A stretch of 64,000 nt of DNA, taken from the NCBI GenBank assembly GCA_030737875.1, contig CM060918.1, positions 777,102,552-777,166,551 on the forward strand, written 5' to 3'. The stretch is from Allium sativum. Its lineage: Eukaryota > Streptophyta > Magnoliopsida > Asparagales > Amaryllidaceae. Position 1 is the stretch's first letter, and the number at the start of each line of letters is the position of its first letter. The position numbers were made by a program, and so were the translations under genes. Below are positions 35,601 to 46,738 of this stretch, in pieces. The notes beneath the pieces were generated by a model. The model saw only the letters and a list, made by a program, of their open reading frames with translations. It was not told the origin of the DNA and searched no databases.

Positions 35601-37057
35601 ACTCTAACAGATCGCAAACTCTCGACCGAAGCATCAAGCGATTCAAGATAACTTAGCATAATAGAATCTATGGGATTACAAGAAATCTCGAGTGTGTTAC
35701 CCAAGCGGGTCATGAGCCTAACAACTCTCCTTTCGCAGTCAAGAACGGCACCATTACTGGATAACCAGTCCATGCCCAAAATCAACCCATAGCCTGTGAA
35801 GCCCAAAACAAAAGCATCACATCTAAACTCAACGCTAAGTATACAAATCTTCAAACCCAAACATATCATGGACAAATAAGTGGAGCCCTCAATTGGGTTT
35901 GAAACAACCAAGGGATCATCTACTAGACTGGTGTCTAAGTGCAGTGACTCAACTAATGATGATGAGATAAACGAATGCGATGCGCCAGAATCAAACAATG
36001 TACGGACAGGATGATCAAACAGAAAAACCAGACTTTCAACGGAAATAGTTCTACCTCTTTCCTGAATCGGTGGAACCGCGAGAGCCTGAACTTGCCCCCT
36101 AGCCTGACCCGGTGCCATAAGAGCTTGCACCTGTCCTCCTGAGGTAGATCCCGTCCTTTGCCCCTTCTTAGGGAAATCTTTCACTAGATGCCCTGCTTCA
36201 CCACAGTGGTAGCAGCCAGTCTTCTTCTTCCGACAATCTTTGCTTAGGTGACCTGGTATCCCGCAATTGAAGCACTTCTTCTTTCCCTTGCCACCGTTGC
36301 CTTTCCCACCCTTGTTTTGCTGTTGTTGTTGAGGTCTCTTTTGATCTCCTTTCTTCTCGGGTGCCTTATTAGCATTGGGACTCTTCTCTTCCTCATGCAT
36401 GAGTGCCATGTCAACTAGCTTCTCAAAGGTGGTCCCCATAGGGATGTGAGTCATAGCCAATCCATGCATCGGTTCATTCAAGCCCTTAACGAACCTCAAA
36501 GCCTTCTTCTCCGATGTATTCACCATGTCTATGCCAAACCTCGCCAATTGATTAAACTTGTTGACATATTCATTCACCGAGAGGTTTCCTCGTTTTAGAG
36601 TCAAGAACCTTTCCATATACAAGTTTTCCTCCGCCCTTGAGAGAAACTTTGCAACAAATCTTTGCCTAAAATCCGCCCAAGAGTCAACGGGGCGTTCTCC
36701 ATTAGTGACCTCCCACCAGAATGAGGCCTCTCCCTTCATTAACCAAGCAGCTAACTTGACTTTCTTTCCTTCTTCCATCTCAAAGATATCTATCAACTCT
36801 TCCACCTCCTTAAGCCAATCTCTAGCCTCCACAAAAGTTTCTGATTCTTGAAAAGGTTTCCCTCCCATAGCCTTAAATTCCTTGCGAGTCTTAGCAAAAG
36901 TATCCGTGCGAGGAGGAGGAGGGGGAGGAGGAAGATCGGGTGCTACGGTTGGTGGAGGAACATTTGATGGACCCGCAGTGGCGGCCCTAGCCTCCATCAA
37001 TCTCCTATACCATACTGGTATCGCTACACCCTCCGGAAAGTTAAGATCTTCAGCCAT
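32618..37057 (-). pseudogene. E3 gag-pol polyprotein, three nonsense codons
   Basis: Single polyprotein starting at [10 protein letters not shown] (37057). A first open stretch of 900 codons holds a proline-rich N-terminus (about 33-50), Retrotrans_gag (about 60-200), zinc knuckles at about 262 ([14 protein letters not shown]) and about 281 ([14 protein letters not shown], last Cys replaced), protease DSGAS at about 355, reverse transcriptase from about 590 with FVDD at about 669, and RNase H with YTDACG at about 819. An amber stop in place of Trp follows (34352-34354), then an opal stop at 34151-34153 and an ochre stop near 33614-33616. The rest gives the integrase HHCC region (HPGGDK, CLVCQQ), the DDE core ([16 protein letters not shown]), the GPY/F module (GPFPI) and a chromodomain-like tail ([15 protein letters not shown]). 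There is no frameshift, so the frame is the same from end to end. It is inactive as it stands. Gag and pol are one frame, with no slippage site needed. Confidence 0.95.
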
Positions 37058-37239
37058 GCTGAAACGAAAAAGGAAAGATTCAAAACGGAGAATTCGAAAG
37101 ATAAAGATATGGCTATTGGGGATTATGTTTTTCTTTCAAAAACTTTTCTCTTTAAAGACATGTTTTTTGAAAATACTTCTTCCAAAAATGTTTTTAGAAA
37201 AATAGTTTTCTAAAAAATTTATCTGTTCTGGTAACCTTC

Positions 37240-37251
37240 GCTCTGATACCA
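37240..37251 (-). other. E3 primer binding site (tRNA-iMet)
   Basis: Minus strand TGGTATCAGAGC, two bases inside the 5' LTR. This is the standard plant initiator-Met primer site. Confidence 0.9.
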
Positions 37252-37253
37252 CG

Positions 37254-40200
37254 TGTAACACCCCACACCCGCTAAGGTCACTCACTAAGGGAATGCCTTA
37301 GCTTCGGTGGAGCATTTTAAGTGAATATAGAACAGAAAAATTACACAAGACAGGTATAAATACTTGAAAATCTAAAACATCATTTCATAGCAGCAGAAGG
37401 TAAACATGTTTAGTTACAACACCATAAAGAGTCAAGTACTAAATATCCATCCTGATAAAAACATAAGTACATAATCCCACTGCATAAACAATAGCCATAA
37501 AAGAAAAGATGAAGTGGGCTTTACAACACGGTCCAAGCTCCAAGAGATAGATAAAGAAATCTGATCAAAGCCCACTAGTCTTAGGCCCAACCTAAGGACC
37601 TGAGGGGGAAAAGATAAAAACAACGGGGTCAGACATAAGTCTGAGTGAGCCCTATAACTTTAACAACACAATTATCAAAGTAGTTAGGGTATGATACAAA
37701 CTTGGCACGGGATGACTGGGGATAAATGACTACACTAAGTAGCCAACTAGACATAGGATGAACTAAGATAACGGTAAAGACGCATCTACCCACCCAAGGG
37801 TAATTACTAACTGCACCACACCAGTCATTCCTACTTAAAGGTTGATCCCTCCCAAGGACTTAGAAAATTTACCCAGTAGTTTCGTGTACCCCTAGCTGAC
37901 TACATAGGTGTCGTCTGCCCCTATCTCCACTAGGTGTACCCACTACTCCCAAGCGATCGGCTCCCTACCGTAGATACCCGTGCTGGCCCCACAATGGGGT
38001 GTATCACTCCCCAAAGTGGCAACCCGATACAACAAATGGTGCACGGCTTATACCTACACGATGCAACAACGTCTTACCTACCAGCCCGGGTCCACACACG
38101 CATATGAAACCCGTTGGACTTGCGTTGCCACCGCTAACCCGTTTTGGCCTCTTATAATCAAGCCCAGTACGCGTGTCCCGTCCTCGACCTGGGTCGAGCC
38201 AAATAAGATACATATGGGTTACTGGTTGAAATGGGCCCCCCACAAGCTACCACCTAAGCTTGCCATTTTATCTAGTGCATCCCACTTAACTCTTTAATCA
38301 TGTTTAATTACATGTTTCCACTTGGTTAAGTATTCTAATCGTATTTTCTATTGCCACCCAAGGCAACCCACTAGATTTCCTCAAGCCACCCAAGGCACTT
38401 ACTTGATTTCCACATGCCACCCAAGGCACCCACTTAACCCCTCATGCCCACTACATGCTTATTTGGTTAAGTGTTTCTTAATTGGTTAAAAACGTAACCG
38501 TTGTAAAGACCTCTCACATTAGACTATCTTTTATGGCAGTTGGATTTGCCGGTTGGGTCCGGACAGCCTTACGCCATAACCGAGTCTAACCTCGTGTCTA
38601 TACACTTGTCACGTATTTGGTTTGTGCCTAAGACCTCTCACATTGGGCCAATCATTTGTAGCCGCTGGATTTGTCGGTCGGTTCCGGGCAGTCTTACGCT
38701 ACAAAAGGGTCCAACCTCGTGTCTTAGTCGATTAATTACACCTAATTAATCACCCCCGAATTAATTTTCCCGAATTAATTCCAATTTTAACGATGTACAT
38801 AATTGACTCAATTATGTCCATCCACTTTATGGTATGCATAATCATACCATCTTCACACAATTTCATTAACATGTTTATTAACCCCATCGTTCCCCACCTA
38901 ATTCGCTAACATGACATAAAAGGGAAGATTCATCACAAATACAATGGGTTCAACTTGCATAACACATTAGCATCAACATGGGTTTAAAGGTGTGAACATG
39001 CATATAGCATCAAACCCAACTAGCATAAATAATCAACCCAAACTTGCATGAATCACATATGTCATAAAGAGGTTAACTTGCATAAGTTTCTTATGTCATA
39101 CAAAGGGGTAAACTTGCATATGTATGTATGACATATAAAGGGGTTAACTTGCATATGTATGCATATCATACTAAGGTGTAAACTTGCACATGTCACTTGC
39201 ATATAATCAAACACCAAACTTGCATAACATGTCATATGTGAACTTGCATATAATCATACACCAAACTTGCATACATATGAACTTGCATATAATCATACAC
39301 CAAACTTGCATAATCATGGTGTCATAATGGATCAATGTTTATCATAGCAATTTGCATAACTAGCATCATGAACACATAGCCTAACACTTGCATAACTTGC
39401 ATAACATCATGATCATGTAGCATATAACTTGCATAACTTGCATAACATCATGAACATGTAGCATATGACTTGCATAACTTGCATAACATCATGAACATGT
39501 AGCATATGACTTGCATAACTTGCATAACATCACAAACACATAGCATATAACTTGCATAACATGCATATCATCATTAACACATAGCATATAACTTGCATAA
39601 CATCATTAACACATAGCATATAACTTGCATAACTTGCATTGATCCACATTCATAGCCATAACCTCATTATATCCTATCATAATCAATTCAACAATTGGTC
39701 ATTAAGGCTATAGAAAACTCACAACTTGTTGATTAGTACTCCTAAGAAGAAGATTAAGTTGCTAGAATTGATTAGAGGTTGATTTGAGATACTATCTTCT
39801 TCTACAATTTGATGGAGGCTCCTTCAAGTTGCATTTTGACGGTATGACGACATTATTTCTATTTTTAGTATGAATTAGGGTAGTCTTAGAGTGTATTTAT
39901 AGAGTAGTTAGGTGTTTTAGGCCATTAGATTAACCCTAAATTAGATTAGAGCCATCAGATCTCGTCCTAGCCACCAAAACACAGCCCAAAAGCCAAGCTG
40001 ATGCACCCAGGTCACCTGGGCTTGACCAGGGAGGTCGACCCCCAGGTCGACCGTAGGGTCGACTCCCCAGTCGACCTGGTGGGCAGGTCGACTCCCCAGT
40101 CGACCCCCAGGTCGACCCCCTGGGTCTGGCGGGAACTTTCCCGCCATTTCTGAAATGTTTGAATTTTTATTTTTAAACCTGTTTTGAATTTCTGAAAACT

Positions 40201-40376
40201 TCTTTGGGCCTTAACTGGGTCATACGGACTCCGATTTTCGAAAACTCAGACTCTATTTCGCGTATTTTTCCGAGACGAACGCAATGGCATAGCCCGTTTC
40301 CCCTGATTCAGATTTTAAAATTTAATTCTGCCCTGTTTTATATTATAGCAAGTTATTCAACATACGGGGTGTTACA
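37254..40376 (-). repeat. E3 right LTR (5' LTR), 3,123 bp
   Basis: Near-identical to the left LTR. Read leftward it has the GTCGAC array, the TATA box, a GTGAGT donor-like word at 39722, the CTTGCATAA repeats, and a pyrimidine tract ending CCCCCTCAG at 37600. Confidence 0.93.
39894..40124 (-). promoter_or_regulatory. E3 U3 promoter: seven GTCGAC palindromes and TATA box
   Basis: GTCGAC occurs seven times at 40022-40124, each next to CCC or GGG. The TATA-like box CTATAAATA is at 39894-39902, about 120 bases downstream in the direction of transcription. Confidence 0.55.
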
Positions 40377-40381
40377 GGTTT

Positions 40382-41624
40382 GGGTTTCAACGATCAAGTT
40401 GGGGAAAAATGAATCACGAACAAAGATATTTATAGAGCGAGAAGCACTACAAATGAGAAAAACTTTGTATCAAGTGCTACCACGTAGGCATGTTGGAGAA
40501 TGCTGGAGGGTTACAGGGTAGGTAGTATTCTCATTTCCTTTGATTTGCGATGATGGTGATACAACGAAGGTAGGGTGTTTTCTCATTAATGCAGTGTAAT
40601 GATGGGGATAGCTACGCTTTACGAACGCAGGCTTAGGGAGTACAGTCTTTTTTTTCGTTTGCTTTTCTTAAGCGTGAAGTTCTGAAATTTTTAGCTTAGG
40701 GCTTAAGTTTTCCCTATTTGTTTTAATTTAATAGGTTAGTTTAGACAACTGCTATATACCACTATCCATTAAATACACACATTGTTACACACCAACTCCA
40801 TACACAATGAAAATGGACGTGTTGTTATGTCTTAACTTTCCAGTCCCAATGAAATTAATTTCGTTGAAAACGGACTCCGTTTGCACAAAGATATTATTTT
40901 AATTCCAATATATTTATCGGTTCACCCTTAAATTGCACGTACAGATAAAACAACTCCGATTGGTTCCAAACTGGAAATCTAGCACTAAATAGTTGTGAGT
41001 ATTCCAATAAAATTTGTTTCGTCGAAAACGGAGGTCGTTTGAAAAAAAATTATATTTTAAAGCTTATTTAATACCAATAAAATATAAAATAAATCCCGAA
41101 ACAATTCAGTTAAAAAAATAATAAATTATTATTATCATATATTTCCAAATGAAATGTTATATTGCTTCAAAATAAACCAATATATATTTTAAGCTCAACA
41201 AATTAAAATTCTAGTTTAAACGATATTCAAATTATATAGAAATTCCTTTATATTTTATATAATAAATGTTATCGTTTATTAGCGAATTCCATAGCGACTA
41301 TTCAAAAATTCGAATTGGGCATAACTAATAAATTATAAGTTGAAATCTCTATTTTTCTCTTTCATTAGAAAAATATAATTAAATAGATTCAAACGTTTCT
41401 TATTTGACAGAATTTTGACTTAAAATGGATTTTGTATATTCAATTGAAGTTCAAAACGAAATTCACGAACTACCGCGACGTCACAAGCTCAACTTATAAT
41501 TATATATAAATTATATGTTCGAATTTCGTTATATAAACGAATTATATATTATAAATCCATTTCTAATTCCAAATCAATATTTAAAATATTAAATATCTAA
41601 CTACCAAAAATGCGGGACGTTACA
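40382..41624 (-). repeat. E0 LTR copy A, segment 3
   Basis: Matches copy B from 60425 to 61634. It ends CGGGACGTTACA, the LTR terminus (TGTAACGTCCCG on the minus strand). AT-rich. No supported coding; the ORF at 40204-40521 spans the E3/E0 junction and is accidental. Confidence 0.85.
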
Positions 41625-42759
41625 TTCCCTCCCCCTTAAAAGAATTTTGTCCCCGAAATTACTCAAGTAAGAGGGATGTTTCAATCCCAATTATTTTCAA
41701 AATAATTATTATAAAATTATCATTGAAACATTTCTACGTATTATAAAATTTCGAAAAAATTCACCAGCACCACCTTTGCACTGCTCGATCAGAACAATTA
41801 TAAACGCCACTCTGTGCCTTACATATCCCAAAAGAAAAGAAAAACCAAATGGATATTTAACTCAGGGCTGCAAATTCAATCACCAATCAAAAAAATTAAG
41901 GTTTACCATTTTTTCAGGCAACCAAACTCAAATTCCAAAGCATAGAAATTAACAACTCATCCTTTATCAACCAACCTGTGCTTAACTCAATTACAATGCA
42001 AGTAATAAATAGAGGGTTATTCAGTTTTATTTCATAATCGAATTTCATTCAAATTTATTATACTAGAATTTAGTTTTCAATTCTGTTATTAAACCATTTA
42101 TGAATTCGATTTAATCAATCTAACACATAATCAACAATCAATACACAACCTTAATCAGTACACAACCAACTAAACCAATCAAATTTATATTTTACTCAGT
42201 TTCCAAATTACAAATTGATTTCATTTGACTCCAAAATCCATTTTTACTCCAATATCAATTATTAAATCAACTTGACTTAACCAAGTTAAGTTCCAAATCC
42301 ATATTCAATTAACTATTTAATTTTCTAATTTATTTACCTCCAATTCAAATTCAAATTCTGATTTTATTTCAAAAATCATCCATTTTCTCTTTCTAATTTC
42401 ATATATGAAATATTCTGGTTATATTAAACCATTCCAATTCATAGTCTAATTTGAATTCTATTCAAATCAGTCAAACACATCATTATTCAATAATTTGATA
42501 AAATCATTTCCTGTATATAAAAAATATAATTTGGGGAAAAATTATTTCATTTACACTTTTTACAAAATAATATTGCGTTAGTTGTTAGTTCAAGATTGAA
42601 CCAATCAAATAACACAATATAAAATATTTTATAAAATTTTACAAATATGTCCTCTCATATATACACACTCAAACTCAATCTAGGGCATTACTAACCCCAT
42701 CTTTACCGAGGGACGCAACATATCCAAGGTTATTACTAAACCATTGCTCTGATACCAAA
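41625..42759 (-). other. E0 internal region, noncoding, 1,135 bp
   Basis: The left end (41625-41660) on the minus strand is AATTTCGGGGACAAAATT, TCTTTTAAGGGGGAGGGAA, then the LTR: a polypurine tract with the same hairpin as in the chromoviruses but one mismatch in the stem. The right end is the primer site. Between them is AT-rich sequence with no gag or pol motif on either strand. E0 therefore carries only the cis signals for replication. Confidence 0.75.
42746..42757 (-). other. E0 primer binding site (tRNA-iMet)
   Basis: Minus strand TGGTATCAGAGC, exact, two bases inside LTR copy B. This site is what shows that A and B are LTRs rather than a plain tandem duplication. Confidence 0.88.
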
Positions 42760-43442
42760 TGTAGTGACCCAAATTTCCAGTACCTTTTGAGTCGACCAAA
42801 CAACACCAGTCCAACCCAAATTGTACAGGAAACCCAGATGCCAATAGAAAGAATATAGAGGATGAGAAGAAGATAAGAAATAAAGGTTAGAATAGAAGAA
42901 AGAAGAAGAACCACTAATACACAAATCTCACATTGCAGTGGAACAACATATAATATAGAAATAACTTTATTGAGAACTTGAAATAAACATACAATCATCA
43001 GAGTACATCAACACATTTGGACAGTTATAATAATCTGTCCTCATATACAACAGACAGCATAATAAATATAAATATGTCTGAACTCCTCCAGTACGTCTTC
43101 TAAACTTCGTAGTATCCAATAACCTGAACCTGTAAAACCCGGTCTAACCCGAGCATTACAAACGCCGATCAGTCTGGTGAACCAGAGTGAGAAACCCACT
43201 ACATTACAAGCAACATCCAACTTGATTTTTAAGTTAAAGTTCCTTTTTGAAATAAAGGATAATCGTAAGACCAAATCCACACATAAATATGAACCGTTTT
43301 TACCATACAATAACCCAAAACATTTTGAAATCATATATATATCTTCTGATAATAAAATAGTGTCTAAATACATATGATTAGAAATCTAGCGGAACACTTG
43401 CATCTCACGCTCTACATACATAGTTTACAATCAAAACCGCGG
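42760..43442 (-). repeat. E0 LTR copy B, segment 1
   Basis: Starts TGTAGTGACCCAAATTTCC, the only intact copy of this LTR end in the window, and shares its first ~250 bases with 1-270 in reverse. The acceptor-like TTTTACAG/GTTCAGG on the minus strand is at about 43132. It ends with CGCGG, the E2 target duplication. The ORFs at 42675-43373 lie across the junction or in the LTR and match nothing. Confidence 0.85.
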
Positions 43443-46174
43443 TGTAACACCCCACCTCCGTCAGAGCCACTCACAAGAGAATGCACTAGCTTTGGAGGGA
43501 TGTTGTCTAGGTAAACATGCACAGAGATATCACAAGACAGAACATAGATAAAATAAATAAGTAAAGCAACGGTACAAAATTAAAAACCATAGTTAACCAT
43601 TTCCAAACCAAAGTCAACTTACATCAAAGTACTTAGTCATTATTTTCCAACTACCACAAGTCTAGAAAACATAAACTGAAAATAACATAAAGTAAACTAT
43701 CCCCAAGATAGATGTGGTGAAGCCATAGCAAGCTCAAGTCCAAACCGTACATGAGCTATCAAGAAAGCAGCCAAATGTCCAAGATAAGCACTAGTGTTCC
43801 CTCCCTGAGAACCTGGGGGGGGGGAACGGAAGAAAAGAGGCGAAAGAAAAAGGGTGAGTCATAAAGACTGGTAAGTCCAACCTAATATTAGTATAAAAAC
43901 TAATGAAGTTAACTAAACATGAGCAACTGAGATGAAACATAAAGATGGTAACTAACTAGCATGATAAATAGATAACAAGGTAGATCAAGTGTGGCATCGC
44001 ATATACAAGGTTTAGTCTTGCACCAATAGTACTAGTATTCTAACCCATGTCAAGTATAAACAAGAAATGATCCCTTGGCCCTATATCATGAGGTGACCCA
44101 AGTCGGGGTCCAACTACACGGTCTAGTCGATCGGCTCCCTATAAGCCTAACCCGTCAAGTGTCGGTGTCATACGGCCCAATCACAGAATGTAGTCAAACT
44201 GTGCTAGGTCCACCCTAGGGTGTATCAAGCCCTAGGGTGCCAACCACTGACACGAATCAAGCACGCACAGTCTAAACCTACTGGTGCCCGTGTCTGCTTT
44301 TTCAACTTCGGACTATATGCACGACCATAGTCCGTTTGAAGCTACACCGGCGCACCTACTCAGCCGTCGTTCTGGTCGCTTACAATCAGCCCAGTAATCG
44401 TGCCCCACCCTAGCCTAGTCCCTAGAGTATCGTGATACATCCAAGAGGGTTACTGCTGAAAAGGACCACGTGACTAGGGTTTCTAACGGGTTAAGTGTGG
44501 TTAACCCTATCCAGTCATGTATCAAGTTGGTTAAGTGTATCCAAGTGGTTCATGAATTAACCCTAACATGTGGCATTAATTAATTTAATGCACCCAACCT
44601 CTCACATTAGACTTTGTTGTGGTTACTGGATATGCCGGGCGGTTCCGGGCAGATTTACACCACAACCTAGTCTAACCTCGGGTTTCAAGCGCGATGTGAC
44701 CAACTTCTCACATTGGGTCCTATTGTTTGTAGCCACTGGATTTGTCGGGCGGTTCCGGGCATATTTACGCTACAAACTCAACCCAACCTCGAGTTGGCCA
44801 CTTTATGGTTTTCTACATGTCATGACCACATTCATGTTTTCAAGCATAATCAAGTTTCATGTCACATTTCAAGTCATGTTTTTCATGTCATTTCAAGTTT
44901 GCCTAGCTAACCATAACGTATCCCCATTCGCACGTAAATTCGCATCAACACAAGTGAATCAAGGAACATAAAAATATGACCAAGATGGGCATAAGGTGGT
45001 AAAGTTGGTCATAAGTTAAACATGATGATATTTGAGGCAAAGGTGTTTATCACAACTAGCATATAGGATTATTGGCCTCAAAACATGTATGACATCAAAC
45101 TTAGCAAATAAACTTGTGGGTAGCATGTAGTTCAACATCATAAGCAAAGGTGAAACATGATAATAGTTGACATAGAATGACAAACTTGTGGGTAGCATGT
45201 AGTTCAACATCATAGGCAAGTTAACATCATGGTTATGGGGGGTTCTATGTTGCATTATGCATAATCCCCAAATAAAGCTCATAGCTTTCTACCCAAAAAT
45301 CAAGATGAACGGTACTAGGTTCATGATAGTTCCACAATCATAGATCAAAAGAGTCATAAATGAATCTATGCATACAAATATAGCCCCAAGACAAGTATTA
45401 CACCAAAATCCCATTTCAACTTGCTACATGTTCATATTAATTTCATAGTTTAAATCTAAGAGTAGAGTGGGGCTTACAAAGCGTGGCTATGAGAACTAGA
45501 ACCAAATAGAACAAGATAGAGACGTTGTAGAAGCTCTAGGAATGATGTAGCAACACTAGAAGCCTTGAGAATAAGTAGCTCCTTTGATTTGATGAAGAAA
45601 GATGGCTCCTTTTTCCCTTAGAAGCTCTCAAGATGAAGATGGAGGCCATGATTAGGGAGTATTTTGGCAGAATTTAGTTGTTAGCATGATTTGTGATGGT
45701 TTAGGCTAGGTATTAGGGTGTTTTTATAGGTGTAGAGACTAGTTTAGGCCATAGGATTAACCCTAGTTTAGATCTGAACCATCAAATCCCGTCTCAGGCC
45801 AAGTAAACAGACCAAAGGAGCAAACTGGTGCACCAGACCAACAAGGTCCGACCAGGGAGGTCGACCCCCAGGTCGACACCCAGGTCGACTCCCCAGTCGA
45901 CCCCCCAGTCGACCTAGGGCTGGGCGGGAAAATTTCCCGCCCAATCTGTTTCTGGCTGAATTTGAATTTCGGGCTGAATTTTGAATTTTTCTGAAATCTT
46001 CTATGGGCATATCTTGGTCATACGGACTCCGATTTACGAAATTTCAGACTCGTTTTCAAGCAGAATTTCGAGATAAACGCAATGGTGTAACCGTTCCCAT
46101 TGATTCTTAACTTATGATTTAATTCTGCCCTGATTTCTTGTTTTAACATGTTATTAAAAATTCGGGTTGTTACA
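43443..46174 (-). repeat. E2 left LTR (3' LTR), 2,732 bp
   Basis: Starts TGTAACACCCC and ends CGGGTTGTTACA. It has five GTCGAC copies (45850-45915), a GTAAGC donor-like word at about 45477 and a run of ten G at 43815-43824. The 88-residue ORF at 45016-45282 is repeated at 52912-53178 only as part of the LTR pair. Confidence 0.93.
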
Positions 46175-46209
46175 TTCTCCCCACCTTAGAGGATTTCGTC
46201 CCCGAAATC
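46175..46209 (-). other. E2 polypurine tract with adjoining hairpin
   Basis: Minus strand: GATTTCGGGGACGAAATC (46192-46209), then CTCTAAGGTGGGGAGAA and the LTR start. Confidence 0.75.
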
Positions 46210-46738
46210 TCCAAATTAGGAAAAACGTATCCTACCATCCATCATCCATCTACTCAAACATCATCCACTAGTAATCATTGTCCATAAAAGATTTCTAATG
46301 CTGTATGAACATATGCAAAAGTGTGTGTATATGCACCTATCTAATGCGAAAATCAGGCGGTTACTGACTCAGTAAACCTCCTTAATGCAGAATATGTTAG
46401 TGAAATGAGTCCAAATGTATGCAAATTCCTAACATAATTTATAATCTCTACATGAGTGCACATAACATTCATCCATATGCGACATCCACGTGATAGCATA
46501 ACAAGTTTCATCCATGAATAAGCATAAACACTCATGCATATGCAATATGAAAGTGTGTGAGCCGATCTTAGTGCCTAACGTGTATCATGCATCAACGAGT
46601 AACCACTTGCAAACACTTGCAACCACCAAGCATAACATGTTTCAAATACATGTTTCATCCAAAGGGTTTCTACCTAAGGTTCTCATGACAAGATTAACGA
46701 AATAACAAGATAAACATGGATAGCACAAGAAAGATATG
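46210..46738 (-). other. E2 3' noncoding region with conserved blocks
   Basis: Same plan as E1 and E3: hairpin at 46355-46382, GATCGGCTC block at 46552-46576 (one base inserted, CTAAGATCGGCTC), and TGGATG-type words. Confidence 0.7.
46355..46382 (-). other. Conserved near-palindromic hairpin, E2 copy with paired change
   Basis: On the minus strand the arms are AGG, GGTT, ACTGA and TCAGT, AACC, CCT. Where E1 and E3 pair GGTC with GACC, E2 pairs GGTT with AACC, so a C-G pair became T-A with the stem kept. One unpaired base is missing on the right side. Confidence 0.65.

Larger units (their letters stand above)
28969..40376 (-). mobile_element. E3: nearly intact Ty3/gypsy chromovirus
   Basis: LTRs at 28969-32090 and 37254-40376 (3.12 kb each) bracket a 5.2 kb interior with a full gag-pol broken only by three nonsense codons. 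GGTTT flanks it at 28964-28968 and 40377-40381. E0 copy B shows the site without E3 at about 57920-57950. A perfect iMet primer site and a polypurine tract are present. LTR identity by eye is about 98%, so it is among the youngest insertions here. Long LTRs and the chromodomain-like tail suggest the Tekay/Del group (inference). Confidence 0.95.

Noticed and set aside
45016..45282. 88-residue ORF identical to 52912-53178
   Set aside because: Lies inside the E2 LTRs and is identical because those LTRs are young.
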